Below are positions 1 through 8,098 of a DNA stretch of 64,000 nt, piece after piece (position 1 is the first letter of the stretch; the number at the start of each line of letters is the position of its first letter). The position numbers and the translations under genes are program-made. The notes beneath the pieces were generated by a model. That model saw nothing but the letters and a program-made list of their open reading frames with translations. It was not told where the DNA came from and did not search any database. Source of the DNA: an uncultured Lachnospiraceae bacterium (GTDB taxonomy: Bacteria; Bacillota; Clostridia; Lachnospirales; Lachnospiraceae); contig CAMNRH010000012.1 of assembly GCA_946552115.1 (NCBI GenBank), positions 18,244 to 82,243 of the forward strand. Reading direction: 5' to 3'.

Positions 1-966
1 ATAACGCAAATTCTCCGGAAGGATGTCTTTAATGGCAACACCAGTCTGGCTCGTATCACCAGTGTTTATGTATTCAATGCGGAACTCTACTTTATCCCCG
101 ACTTTGGCTTTGATTGCGTCTTCCCAATCATTATCACTTCCGGCAAGCCGGACTTTTTGCTCCACTGTATATTCATAGTCAAACACGGCTTTTACTTTTA
201 TAGTCACATAATTGTCGTATTGATAGCATCCGGGAATTCTTCCGTCAAGCGCGTCATAGCCTATCAAAACACCGTCAGTGCTTGCAGCCTTAACGATATC
301 GTCGCTCAGGGTTAAACCGCCGAGGCCGATGCCATTATTTTCAAGCAGAGCGGATCCGTAGATATAATCCAGGTGAAATGGGACATCGCTGTTAAAATTA
401 ACATAATCCCAATACTCACTTGGTGTAGCATTTGATGAATCAATGAAACCATTGACCTGAATGCGCCTGTTTTCTCTGTCATATTCATTTGGAATACTAA
501 AGGACACATGGGTATCTTCCGCTATGGCATCTTCGCCGTTTGGGTTATTATTATGAACGAAAAGGCGGATAATATAGTACCTGCCATCCTCAGCTTCGAT
601 ATCATTTCCTTTCCAAACAGTGTCCTTGGTAGCACCTTCCCAGCTACCGTCTTCCCGTCGGGTGCATTCACGGGCTGCAACGAAGTTTTTCTCGTTGCCA
701 ATCGTGCTGTCAGAAATCGTGTTAAAAATAATCTGCCCCGGATAATAGGGGCTGTTTTTATAGTTTTCGCCATCAGACTGCGGGGTAGCACCGATAGCTC
801 CATTGTTTATTTCTTCAATCGTATAGCTTGAACGGCCATTTTTCCCAGTCTCCGGGTTATAACCCAGGTTGTCACCCCAGGCAAAAACTATTGCGGGTTT
901 TAATTGTATAATGAGAACAGCCATGAAACTGATAAAAAGTAAACTGGCCCTATGATACTTTTTCAT
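1..966 (-). CDS. Secreted repeat-domain protein, cut by the window edge
   Basis: An open frame runs leftward from an ATG at 966 to base 1 without a stop, giving 322 complete codons of a longer protein. The start follows a GGAAGAATT ribosome site. The first ~30 residues are a signal peptide (MKKYHR, then a hydrophobic run, then IVFAWG). The remainder is a polar, beta-rich extracellular sequence with many Asn, Gly and Tyr residues. The last residues visible (GDKVEFRIEYINTGD, then IKDILPENLRY) match the pattern of DUF11-type conserved repeat domains, which occur in tandem in cell-surface adhesins and pilin-like proteins. Any cell-wall anchor would lie off-window. It sits 43 bp downstream of the membrane-protein gene at 1010-2122, probably as its operon partner. 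The surface role is inferred; the reading frame is certain. Confidence 0.85.
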   Translation of the reverse strand, partial: MKKYHRASLLFISFMAVLIIQLKPAIVFAWGDNLGYNPETGKNGRSSYTIEEINNGAIGATPQSDGENYKNSPYYPGQIIFNTISDSTIGNEKNFVAARECTRREDGSWEGATKDTVWKGNDIEAEDGRYYIIRLFVHNNNPNGEDAIAEDTHVSFSIPNEYDRENRRIQVNGFIDSSNATPSEYWDYVNFNSDVPFHLDYIYGSALLENNGIGLGGLTLSDDIVKAASTDGVLIGYDALDGRIPGCYQYDNYVTIKVKAVFDYEYTVEQKVRLAGSDNDWEDAIKAKVGDKVEFRIEYINTGDTSQTGVAIKDILPENLRY

Positions 967-1009
967 AATTCTTCCTGCCTTTCGATATGTTGCTGTATGT
1001 ATCGTTTAA

Positions 1010-2122
1010 TTACTGCCATTCACCGGAATCATCATTGTCAACGGCGATTTCTTTATCTGCTTTGTCTTCGAATCCCGGTTCCAGCGTAATAAGTATTTCC
1101 ACATTTTCAGCATTGCCCCCGCTCAGGGTGATCGTTGTAGTGTTATCGTCTCCTTCCCGCCACCCATCACCGCCTACAACTTTCCAGTCCCGCGTCATAT
1201 CGGCAATCCTTGGATCCTCAATTGTGTAACCCAGCTTTTCCTGATCCGCTTCAGCAGGGCTTACCCCTATCCCGGGATCTTTCCGTTCCCCTGCTATCAG
1301 ACTCAGTTCAGGATGGATTACAGATATGTTCTTGATTTCGGTTGTTCCTGAAAGCAAATTCCTGTTTGACAGGAAAAACAGGAATGCCAGAATTGGAAGG
1401 GCAGACACAAGAGTCCAAAAGCCATACTGGGGCTTTTCTCTGGTTACTCTGACAAAGGTGACTGTTATTGGCCTTATGATATTATTCACAATTTTATATT
1501 TCTTTTTTCTGGAGTCACGTTTTTCTCTCTTTGGGTTTTTGGATTTCTTGCCCTTATTGAGTGATGCCTGGGACAACATTTTTGCCCCCTGTGGTTTTGT
1601 CTCCTGCCTTTTTTCCGAAGGTTCTGATTTTTCTAGGATTTTGGGATCTAGCCCCACTTCCGTTATCCATTCCCTGTAAAGCGAAAACAACCGCTTGTCT
1701 TTATCGCAAAAATCACGATATACAATTTCTGAGATATTTATCAGGACTTTCCTTTCGTGTTTTTCCATCCCACTGCTATCTAATTGGACATCGGGATGCA
1801 TATCAAGATAATGCTTGCGACATTGTGCGGCAGTGGGAAAATTCCTATAAACATCGGATATTCCAGAAACCGCAAGAAGCTCTTCCAATTCCCAGGTTGG
1901 CGGGGAATATTGACGGAGGATAGACTCATAGAGTTCCATTCCGTATCCGTAGTCCCATTTTTCCTGCTTCATTAATAAGCAGATTAGTTTTTCTGCGAGT
2001 TTATCATCCCGTCTTCCTTCCATATGAATGCGATAAAGAGTTTGGTATATATCGTCAGGGCTTTTGATTCCAGTTATAGCCAGTACTTCCTTTTTCGTCT
2101 TTGTCTTTTTATTTGCCACCAT
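1010..2122 (-). CDS. Single-pass membrane protein of unknown function
   Basis: This 370-residue protein belongs to no family I recognise. The N-terminal ~165 residues are soluble and mixed alpha. A very basic Lys/Arg stretch follows at about 186-212, then one membrane segment at about 235-252 (FWTLVSALPILAFLFFLS). The C-terminal ~115 residues are acidic and probably lie outside the cell. The basic flank predicts an inside N-terminus. I place the start at the ATG at 2122; a GTG two codons upstream at 2128 is possible, and neither has a strong ribosome site. The gene precedes the secreted repeat-domain protein on the same strand, so the two may act together at the surface. Direct repeats lie just upstream of the start. 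Confidence 0.75.
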   Translation of the reverse strand: MVANKKTKTKKEVLAITGIKSPDDIYQTLYRIHMEGRRDDKLAEKLICLLMKQEKWDYGYGMELYESILRQYSPPTWELEELLAVSGISDVYRNFPTAAQCRKHYLDMHPDVQLDSSGMEKHERKVLINISEIVYRDFCDKDKRLFSLYREWITEVGLDPKILEKSEPSEKRQETKPQGAKMLSQASLNKGKKSKNPKREKRDSRKKKYKIVNNIIRPITVTFVRVTREKPQYGFWTLVSALPILAFLFFLSNRNLLSGTTEIKNISVIHPELSLIAGERKDPGIGVSPAEADQEKLGYTIEDPRIADMTRDWKVVGGDGWREGDDNTTTITLSGGNAENVEILITLEPGFEDKADKEIAVDNDDSGEWQ

Positions 2123-2140
2123 CCACACTCACTTTCGTTT

Positions 2141-2206
2141 TCCGCTTATTTTCCGTACTTCTTTTATATCTCCGCTTATTTTCCGGTCATCTTCCGCTGT
2201 TATTCC
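2141..2206. repeat. Direct repeats upstream of the leftward pair
   Basis: TCCGCTTATTTTCCG occurs at 2141-2155 and again at 2171-2185, exactly 30 bp apart. A degenerate third copy (TCCGCTGTTATTCCT) lies near 2193-2207. The repeats lie in the 190 bp gap between two divergent transcription units, just before the start of the leftward gene at 2122. Exact copies three helical turns apart suggest an operator or iteron array for a protein encoded by the element. The bound protein is unknown. Confidence 0.5.
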
Positions 2207-2313
2207 TGTCAATCAAAAAATGAAAATGATACCATTATTAGCAACACAAGAGCCCTTGTCGTTAAGAAAATTATAACATTAAACACAGTTCAGCGCAAGC
2301 AAAGGAGGTCTAT

Positions 2314-2847
2314 ATGGAAGAAGGGATTTTACAAAGCATCTGTATTCGTTTAGCTGATGGGCGGTCTGCCCGTTTGGAAGTTACCGCTCATTTGGATGGC
2401 ATGTTTGAAACCGTTATTATCACAGATGCTTCCGAGCAGGAAAAAGTTTTTTCCAAGAAGTTCGAAGATCGGAAAAATGCTTTTGATTTTTTCGAATACC
2501 TAAAAGAAGACCGGCATGTGCCGGAACCCACTGGAAGGTATAAGAAGCTGGCGGAAGATTTGGAACGTGCAAAGGCATATGCAAAGGAACAAATGGGAGA
2601 CGACGACAGCGGGTCATTTAATTTTGATTCCGCATCCATTTATCTTCCGAGATGGCGGGAGAAACTGGTGATAAACGCGGCAAAAACAGCAGGTGTAAAC
2701 TGCTCCAGGGATGGGCGCACCAGCAGATACCTGTTTTCTATTCCTGGAACCGGCGATTGCTTGATGCGAACAAAAGCAGCTGAAGCAATGAGCGATTTTC
2801 TGAAGAGCATGGGATATCACACGGGCGTATTCTACATGCTGGATTAA
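2314..2847 (+). CDS. Hypothetical protein of the mobile element
   Basis: This 177-residue soluble protein starts at an ATG preceded by AAAGGAGGTCTAT, a near-perfect ribosome site. The N-terminal ~60 residues look like an alternating beta-strand domain (SICIRLADGRSARLEVTA). An acidic, helical middle follows, containing a coiled-coil-like KKLAEDLERAKAYAKEQM stretch. The last ~65 residues form a separate alpha/beta region. I recognise no catalytic motif and no family. It is the first gene of the rightward series and is followed by a 10 bp hairpin before the next gene. Confidence 0.7.
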   Translation: MEEGILQSICIRLADGRSARLEVTAHLDGMFETVIITDASEQEKVFSKKFEDRKNAFDFFEYLKEDRHVPEPTGRYKKLAEDLERAKAYAKEQMGDDDSGSFNFDSASIYLPRWREKLVINAAKTAGVNCSRDGRTSRYLFSIPGTGDCLMRTKAAEAMSDFLKSMGYHTGVFYMLD

Positions 2848-2883
2848 AGAATACAGATTATTTTTATTGTTGCAAAAAAACGA

Positions 2884-2919
2884 GCTGGTGCAGGAAATTA
2901 TAGTGAGTTCTGCACCAGC
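2884..2919 (+). promoter_or_regulatory. 10 bp leader hairpin
   Basis: GCTGGTGCAG (2884-2893) and CTGCACCAGC (2910-2919) are perfect complements separated by 16 nt. The hairpin ends 32 nt before the ATG at 2952, just upstream of its AAGGAGGG ribosome site. No U-run follows, so it does not look like an intrinsic terminator. It could protect the mRNA, act as a regulatory leader or mark a processing site. Similar hairpins precede other genes in this element. Confidence 0.6.
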
Positions 2920-2951
2920 ACTATCAAAATTATCACAAGGAGGGACCTATT

Positions 2952-3257
2952 ATGAAGTGTCCAAATGTAGAATCAGTTGTTGAAGCCTTTAGCGGAGATG
3001 TGGTCGATACCATCCCTGCCAAACGCAGCATGATGTTCGCCCCGCGCTCATTGAAGCTGCTGCAGGAGAATGCGTTGCTTACGGCCAGTGAGAACAGGTG
3101 CCGAGCGCTCCTAGCTCAGTCCGCCATCAATGACAGTGCCAGCCTGGCGATGTCGGTTGACCGACTGTCGAAGGTTGCGCCGCTCGGAAGGCCGTATTAC
3201 CAGAAAATCCTCGCGGCTTATGCCGATAATGCCGCAAAAACGATAGAGAGGTGGTGA
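2952..3257 (+). CDS. Hypothetical small protein
   Basis: This 101-residue protein starts at an ATG with AAGGAGGGACCTATT upstream. It is Ala- and Ser-rich, predicted mostly helical, and has no membrane segment or motif that I recognise. The next gene begins 6 bp after its stop, so the two are probably translated together. Base composition here (about 58% G+C by eye) is higher than in the neighbouring genes. No function can be inferred. Confidence 0.65.
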   Translation: MKCPNVESVVEAFSGDVVDTIPAKRSMMFAPRSLKLLQENALLTASENRCRALLAQSAINDSASLAMSVDRLSKVAPLGRPYYQKILAAYADNAAKTIERW

Positions 3258-3263
3258 TTAGGT

Positions 3264-3509
3264 ATGCTGGAAATCATTGACATCGTTATTGTAATTGTAT
3301 TAGGCAGCATTGTATGCGTAGCAGTGTTCGAATGGTTTTGCGATTACTGCAACCTTAAGAAACGGGTGGAAGAAAGCGACGATTTTGAGAAACTGATGCG
3401 AAAACAACTGGAACTGGATGCGGCGAGGCTCAAAGCCCAGGAGGATATGCTTCGGGAAGCTTGCCGTTCGCAGGCTGAGGAATACGAGGATGGGTATGAG
3501 GAAGATTGA
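3264..3509 (+). CDS. Small membrane-anchored coiled-coil protein
   Basis: This 81-residue protein has one N-terminal membrane segment (about residues 4-24, IIDIVIVIVLGSIVCVAVFEW). A highly charged helical tail follows (LKKRVEESDDFEKLMRKQLELDAARLKAQEDMLREA) and ends in an acidic EEYEDGYEED. The layout is a membrane anchor plus cytoplasmic coiled coil. It is coupled to the gene at 2952 by a 6 bp gap that contains AGAGGTGG as ribosome site. No family is recognised. In a conjugative element it could belong to the transfer apparatus, but this is only inference. Confidence 0.65.
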   Translation: MLEIIDIVIVIVLGSIVCVAVFEWFCDYCNLKKRVEESDDFEKLMRKQLELDAARLKAQEDMLREACRSQAEEYEDGYEED

Positions 3510-3635
3510 GCTGCCGTCAACATATTCTTGACAATTTTACAACAGCGTTTTTTGCTACACCTTAATTGACATTTTATCTCTGTTATGAGGTGTCGCATCG
3601 CTACAAAAGTATTTACTTCTTATGTTTGGGATCAT

Positions 3636-3670
3636 GGCTGCTTTGCGGTTCAATGGGCGTCAAAGCAGCC
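3636..3670 (+). promoter_or_regulatory. 10 bp leader hairpin before the MT-A70 gene
   Basis: GGCTGCTTTG (3636-3645) pairs perfectly with CAAAGCAGCC (3661-3670) across a 15 nt loop. It ends 21 nt before the chosen ATG of the methyltransferase at 3692, leaving only the GGAAG ribosome site between. It is the same kind of structure as at 2884-2919, with an unrelated stem sequence. A TTGACA hexamer lies at 3528-3533, but no convincing -10 is positioned for it. Confidence 0.6.
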
Positions 3671-3691
3671 AGCAAAAGAAAGGAAGATTAT

Positions 3692-4282
3692 ATGGAAGAA
3701 AAAATTAACTGTGCAAAAAACAATGCGCGCAAACGCTATGCCACGCTGATAATCGACCCGCCATGGGATATAGACCAGCGGGGGCGGTTCGGGGCTATTA
3801 ACCACTACGATCTGATGTCGTTGGAAAAGATTAAAGCCATGCCCATAAAGAATTTGGTGACAGACAACAGTCACTGCTGGCTCTGGGTCACCAATAATAC
3901 CATGAGGTATGGATTTGATATCTTAGAATCATGGGGATTTACGCCGCGTTCCGTGTTTACATGGATTAAATTCCGGATGGGGCTTGGGAACTACCTGAGA
4001 AACTGCACAGAACACGTCCTCTTAGGAACCCGTGGCAAAGCACCGGTATTATGCAAAAACCAGATAAACTACGGTGTTTTTACCGTCCAGGATCATTCGC
4101 ACAAGCCCGAGGAATTCCACAAAATCGTAGAGCGGGTTAGTTCGGGCCCTTATCTTGAACTCTTCGCCCGCAGACGGCAGCCCGGCTGGGATGTATGGGG
4201 TAACGAAATCGACAGCGACATCGTGATCCCCGGTTATCCTGTGCCGAAGTACAGTGCCAAAGCGCTTGGAGAGGAGGCATGA
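3692..4282 (+). CDS. MT-A70 family adenine-N6 methyltransferase
   Basis: This 196-residue SAM-dependent methyltransferase carries the family signature DPPW at residues 22-25 (ATLIIDPPWD), followed by the Rossmann-type core (HCWLWVTNN, GFTPRSVFTWIK, then EHVLLGTRG) and the C-terminal SSGPYLELFARR. The family methylates adenine N6 in DNA or RNA; phage and mobile-element members are usually orphan DNA methyltransferases. A frame open back to 3566 would add 42 residues, but only the ATG at 3692 has a ribosome site (AAAGGAAG), and the extension overlaps the hairpin at 3636-3670. No restriction endonuclease is visible. It probably marks element DNA for host-restriction evasion or regulation, which is inferred. 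Confidence 0.9.
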   Translation: MEEKINCAKNNARKRYATLIIDPPWDIDQRGRFGAINHYDLMSLEKIKAMPIKNLVTDNSHCWLWVTNNTMRYGFDILESWGFTPRSVFTWIKFRMGLGNYLRNCTEHVLLGTRGKAPVLCKNQINYGVFTVQDHSHKPEEFHKIVERVSSGPYLELFARRRQPGWDVWGNEIDSDIVIPGYPVPKYSAKALGEEA

Positions 4283-4288
4283 TGATGG

Positions 4289-4489
4289 ATGTATCCCAAA
4301 AACCTAATCACCCAGATTTTGGAAGCCGCCTTCATGCTGGCGCTTGCCGCTTTTCTCATCAAAACCGCAGTCGGATGGATTCTGGAAATCTGGCCAGTGC
4401 TGCTCGCCATTGCAATCATCGTCGCTATCGCCATAATCGGTTTCCGTATCTGGAGGCACAAGCATGATAAAGATTTGGGAGAATGGTAG
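4289..4489 (+). CDS. Small two-helix membrane protein
   Basis: This 66-residue, strongly hydrophobic protein has two predicted membrane helices (about 12-28 and 33-52) and ends in a basic, charged tail (RIWRHKHDKDLGEW). The GAGGAGG site at 4271-4277 serves the ATG at 4289. Three earlier ATGs (4279, 4282, 4285) open a different frame whose product has no protein-like character. The gene begins 6 bp after the methyltransferase stop and overlaps the coupling ATPase start by 26 bp. Because the coupling ATPase lacks a clear N-terminal membrane anchor, this small protein could serve as its membrane partner. That is inference from context. Confidence 0.65.
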   Translation: MYPKNLITQILEAAFMLALAAFLIKTAVGWILEIWPVLLAIAIIVAIAIIGFRIWRHKHDKDLGEW

Positions 4490-6689
4490 GAGGAAGTATA
4501 AAAAATACCGAAAGGAGTGGGCAATCTTGGGTAAACACCAAATCGAAGATATTAACTGGAGGAAAGTCCTCTGGACTCGACCTTACAAAATTGAGACCAT
4601 TTGGGAAATGCTGGCACATCTTGCCGCCACATCGCCACGAGGTGCAGTAGTCTGGGAGGTGCGGAGTAAAAACGGACAGGTAAATTACTTGCTCGGAGCA
4701 GCCGGGAGGTATATCAGGAACGTGGAAGAAGCGATAAAAGCTCATGGCGATATCCAGTTCCATGCTATGGATGAGAGCGAACGCACACCAGTTACCACTG
4801 CCCGGCAGCTTAGAATTAGCCATCCTACGCTCTCGCTCAAGACCGATATCACTGGAGCTGTGATCCGGGCGGGGCTGGCGGCACTCACGGAAGAGACAGG
4901 TGGCACGGAGGCTGTGGTACAGATTGTGCTGGGGAGGGGCTACGCTCCTTCCCCGGTGCCAGCCAATCTGTTCGATCCGAATGCGACATGGCTGCAGATT
5001 CTGCTAGGCGATGTCCAGAAAGCTTCGGCAGAGAGCCGGAAAAATGTCCGGGAAAAAGCGGAGCAGCACACGTTCCAGGCAGCAATCCACATCGGAATAG
5101 CTGGTGATGGAGCATTCATCCGGCTGAACAGTATTATGAGCGCATTCAGAGTCTTGGAATCTGCCGGGGCAAGGATACGAGCAGAAAATATCAAACCCGC
5201 TGACCTTAACACGGCGCATGTACCTTGGCATTTTCCTCTAATGCTATCAGTAAAGGAACTGGCTAATTTCTTGCTGCTTCCGGCTGGGGAGGAGGAATTA
5301 CCTGGAACACCGGGACTACATCCCAAACGCACACTGCCGCCGAGCTGGTATCGAAGTCCGACCAATAAAAAGTCTGACCGCAGTTTTGCTATCAGTATGG
5401 ATACTATAAATCCGAAGAAACTGAGCATTTCTCCGAGAGATAGTTTGGAACATTGCCATCTGATCGGTCCTACCGGCAGCGGAAAAAGTACCGCTATGCT
5501 TCATCTGATTCTGGCGGATATTAAGGCTGGAAGGAGCGTGTTAGTTCTTGATCCTAAGGCGGATTTGGTAACAGATATACTTATGCGGATTCCAGAAGAA
5601 CGTGTGGGGGATGTCGTAATTATCGACCCGTCAGACTCTTGCCCCTGTGGGTTTAACCCGCTGGCGTTTAAGGATTACGGCAACCCGTCACTAATTGCCG
5701 ATGCGATTCTCTCGGTTCTCAAAGAAATATTTAGTGACAGTTGGGGGATCTATACGCAAGATGTTTTGACGGCTTCTTTGCTTACATTAGTAGAAGCAGA
5801 AAATGCCACGCTTTTATGGCTACTGCCACTCCTCACCGATGAGAACTTCCGCCGGAAAGTTACTGCAAACATAAAAGACCGTATGGCGCTGAAGCCTTTC
5901 TGGGATCAGTTCGAGGCACTGCGTGATACGGAGAAACGAACGCAGATCTCTCCGGTACTTAATAAGCTCCGTCAGCTGACTTTACGGCCAGGGCTTCGGA
6001 ATATACTGGGACAGGCAAAGCCAAAATTCTCGCTGACAGATTTATTTTATAAACGCCGGATCGTATTAGTTCCTCTCAATAAAGGAATTACTGGCGGGGG
6101 AACCAGTAGGCTCATCGGCAGTCTGATTGTCGGTTTGACTTGGACGCTGGCACTATCGCGGGCTGGCATCCCGGCAGAGAAACGGCATATTGTTTCTATC
6201 TTTATCGACGAGCTCCAGGATTACCTCAGCCTGCCTACAGATTTATCTGATGCTTTGGCACAGGCAAGAGGTCTGGGTATCGGATTGACACTGGCACACC
6301 AGTATCGCGACCAACTGCCGCTTGACATTCGCTCCGGCATAGATGCCAACGCCCGTAATAAAATCGTCTTCGGTTTGAACAGCCGGGATGCAAAGGATAT
6401 GGCAGCAATGGCGCCGGAACTTTCCGCCGAGGATTTTATGGCACTGCCCCGCTACCAGATTTATGCATCCATACAATCTAATGGCCGGAATACCGGCTGG
6501 GTGCAGGGCAAAACCTTACCGCCACCACCGGCACTAAGAGAGGCGGCAGAACTCAAGGCCATGAGCCAAGCGACCTACGGCATCCCAGCGGAACAGGTGG
6601 AAGAAGACTATCTCAAACTGTTTGGTGACAGCGTCGAGACCCCACCGGAATGGGAGGATGCGGCAATTGGAAGGAGGAAAAGACCATGA
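4464..6689 (+). CDS. VirD4/TraG-like conjugative coupling ATPase
   Basis: This 741-residue P-loop ATPase has Walker A GPTGSGKST at 335-343 and Walker B VSIFIDELQD at about 577-586. A sensor-like region (GLGIGLTLAHQYRDQLP) lies near 603-620. The N-terminal ~300 residues form an accessory domain. This layout fits coupling proteins (TraG/VirD4/HerA group), which bring the relaxosome to a mating channel and pump DNA. No strong N-terminal membrane helix is seen, unlike classic VirD4. The first ATG at 4464 overlaps the upstream gene; a TTG at 4527 after AAAGGAGTGGGCAATC is a credible alternative start. Its 3' end overlaps the next start by 4 bp (ATGA), which indicates translational coupling with the replication-relaxation protein. 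Confidence 0.85.
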   Translation: MIKIWENGRRKYKKYRKEWAILGKHQIEDINWRKVLWTRPYKIETIWEMLAHLAATSPRGAVVWEVRSKNGQVNYLLGAAGRYIRNVEEAIKAHGDIQFHAMDESERTPVTTARQLRISHPTLSLKTDITGAVIRAGLAALTEETGGTEAVVQIVLGRGYAPSPVPANLFDPNATWLQILLGDVQKASAESRKNVREKAEQHTFQAAIHIGIAGDGAFIRLNSIMSAFRVLESAGARIRAENIKPADLNTAHVPWHFPLMLSVKELANFLLLPAGEEELPGTPGLHPKRTLPPSWYRSPTNKKSDRSFAISMDTINPKKLSISPRDSLEHCHLIGPTGSGKSTAMLHLILADIKAGRSVLVLDPKADLVTDILMRIPEERVGDVVIIDPSDSCPCGFNPLAFKDYGNPSLIADAILSVLKEIFSDSWGIYTQDVLTASLLTLVEAENATLLWLLPLLTDENFRRKVTANIKDRMALKPFWDQFEALRDTEKRTQISPVLNKLRQLTLRPGLRNILGQAKPKFSLTDLFYKRRIVLVPLNKGITGGGTSRLIGSLIVGLTWTLALSRAGIPAEKRHIVSIFIDELQDYLSLPTDLSDALAQARGLGIGLTLAHQYRDQLPLDIRSGIDANARNKIVFGLNSRDAKDMAAMAPELSAEDFMALPRYQIYASIQSNGRNTGWVQGKTLPPPPALREAAELKAMSQATYGIPAEQVEEDYLKLFGDSVETPPEWEDAAIGRRKRP

Positions 6690-7645
6690 CGAACCGACCG
6701 ACGAACGATGAGCAGAAAGCACGAGCAGAAACGCCCACCACGCCCGACTTTTCCCGGTACATGGTATGCGATTCCTACTCCGTACCTACTACGGACACCA
6801 CCCCTGCCGGCGGCGCCCCAGAACCACACCGGCGTCTGTCCCGACAACAGCTCATCAGCCTTGACGTCAGGCTCAGCACACGCGACAAGGACATCCTGCT
6901 CGCCATCCAGCGGCACCGCTACCTCCTGAGTGGGCAGGTGCAGCGGCTCTTATTTACCGATGCCGTGAGCGCTTCCGCCGCGCTCCGGGCCGCAAACCGC
7001 AACCTCAAAAAGCTAAACGCGCTGGGGTTAATCCATAGTCTCTCCCGGAGGATTGGCGGGGTGAGGGCGGGGTCATCTTCCCTCGTCTGGCATATGACCC
7101 ACGCCGGAGAACGGCTGCTGAGGCTGCACGACCACAAGGCATATCCTGGCAAACGCTTTTTTGAACCGTCGCCTTATTACTTAGCGCATACGCTGGCGGT
7201 GGCGGAAGTTTCCATCCAGCTTACGGAACTCTGTCGGAACGGTAAAACCCGTCTGGCAGCGTTGCAGCCGGAGCCGGAATGCTGGAGGGCTTACAGCGAG
7301 CTTGGTAAGCATGTTTCCCTGAAGCCGGATTTATATGCGGCGGTGGTATCAGAAGAATATGAAGACCGCTACTTCTTCGAGGTTGACCTTGATACGGAGT
7401 CGCCAGCCAAAGTGATAGAAAAATGTCAGAAGTACCACAAATACTACCGCAGCGGACTGGAGCAGAAAGAACACGATATGTTCCCCTTAACCGTCTGGAT
7501 CGTACCAAGCATAAAACGCAAGGAACATCTGCTCTCCCACATCCGCAGCGCATTTATCCGGCAATCCAAACTATTTGCGGTGATAACTTCAGAGGAATTA
7601 CAGCAACTGGTTCGGGATGGCGGGGATGAAAACACATTATGCTAA
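6686..7645 (+). CDS. Replication-relaxation family protein
   Basis: This 319-residue protein resembles the Replic_Relax family. It has a winged-helix-like N-terminal region (LSTRDKDILLAIQRHRYLLSGQVQRLLF, about 62-90), a central HMTHAGERLL segment, and a C-terminal alpha/beta part with LKPDLYAAV and FFEVDLDTES. These acidic positions resemble a nuclease-like fold. Family members are found in plasmids and integrative elements and are linked to mobilisation or replication. The ATG at 6686 has AAGGAGG upstream and overlaps the coupling ATPase stop. The first ~50 residues are Pro/Thr-rich and probably disordered. It is a candidate for relaxase-like or accessory DNA processing, since no classic relaxase is visible in this window. 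Confidence 0.75.
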   Translation: MTNRPTNDEQKARAETPTTPDFSRYMVCDSYSVPTTDTTPAGGAPEPHRRLSRQQLISLDVRLSTRDKDILLAIQRHRYLLSGQVQRLLFTDAVSASAALRAANRNLKKLNALGLIHSLSRRIGGVRAGSSSLVWHMTHAGERLLRLHDHKAYPGKRFFEPSPYYLAHTLAVAEVSIQLTELCRNGKTRLAALQPEPECWRAYSELGKHVSLKPDLYAAVVSEEYEDRYFFEVDLDTESPAKVIEKCQKYHKYYRSGLEQKEHDMFPLTVWIVPSIKRKEHLLSHIRSAFIRQSKLFAVITSEELQQLVRDGGDENTLC

Positions 7646-7673
7646 ACAGCGATGATAAATTCTGCGCAACCAC

Positions 7674-7697
7674 TGGGCGCTTGGCACAGTTAAGCCG
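7674..7697 (-). repeat. Mobile-element repeat, copy A (inverted)
   Basis: Read on the minus strand, this 24 nt block matches copy B at 8033-8056 in 22 of 24 positions (core CTTAACTGTGCCAAGC). A and B are therefore a long-range inverted pair with about 335 nt between them, flanking only the small gene at 7770-7982. Copies C and D (9717-9742 and 10081-10106) form a second pair of the same kind around another small gene. The block lies in the 124 bp gap after the replication-relaxation gene. Confidence 0.6.
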
Positions 7698-7769
7698 TAG
7701 AAGCAAACTTTATGTGGAAGCAACCCTGTCAGCTGTAATTTTTATCAACCAATAAACGAAGGAGCCTAT

Positions 7770-7982
7770 ATGGACACAGCAAAGAACCAAATAACACCAG
7801 CCATAGAGGAGCAGATTTACAGCGTAAACTACAACACTGGAATGAATATGCTTGACTGTCATGCCGTGATGCGTATCGCAGACCGCGAGGGTTGCCATGA
7901 GCTTGCAGACTACTTGTCTGACAGGAAAAACTGGCCGGATTATAAGCATTTTATCCTAACCGGGGATAAGGAAGGAGTGTAA
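7770..7982 (+). CDS. DUF5049-like small protein, paralogue 1
   Basis: This 70-residue protein starts after an AAGGAGCCTAT ribosome site. It is clearly related to the 61-residue protein at 11876-12061. Both share Q-I near residue 15, then NMLD, a V-x-x-IA-x-R-E segment, an E-L-x-x-Y-L segment and a terminal FTG/LTG. This pattern fits DUF5049, a short helical family of unknown function common in Clostridia phages and integrative elements. The gene stands alone between inverted repeat copies A and B. A DNA-binding or regulatory role is possible but unsupported. Confidence 0.7.
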   Translation: MDTAKNQITPAIEEQIYSVNYNTGMNMLDCHAVMRIADREGCHELADYLSDRKNWPDYKHFILTGDKEGV

Positions 7983-8032
7983 CAAAAACGACAGCATACA
8001 GACGGTGCCGCACACAAAAGAGCCTGCTCTGC

Positions 8033-8056
8033 CGGCTTAACTGCGCCAAGCACCCA
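8033..8056 (+). repeat. Mobile-element repeat, copy B
   Basis: This 24 nt block (core CTTAACTGCGCCAAGC) is the inverted partner of copy A and is also related to copy D (20 of 24 positions). A short stem, TGCGCC (8042-8047) with GGCGCA (8057-8062), forms at its 3' side. It lies between the DUF5049-like gene and the cytosine methyltransferase, ending about 43 nt before the methyltransferase start. Confidence 0.6.
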
Positions 8057-8098
8057 GGCGCACCTAAAAATAACAAATTTACGAAAGGAAGAATGCCT

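Noticed and set aside
522..831. Closed reading frames on both strands in 312-831
   Set aside because: They are shadows of the real leftward frame 966 to 1, which has a signal peptide and ribosome site but no stop in the window.
4279..4467. 62-codon frame starting at ATG 4279
   Set aside because: Its product is not protein-like, while the overlapping frame from 4289 encodes a clear two-helix membrane protein with better ribosome-site spacing.
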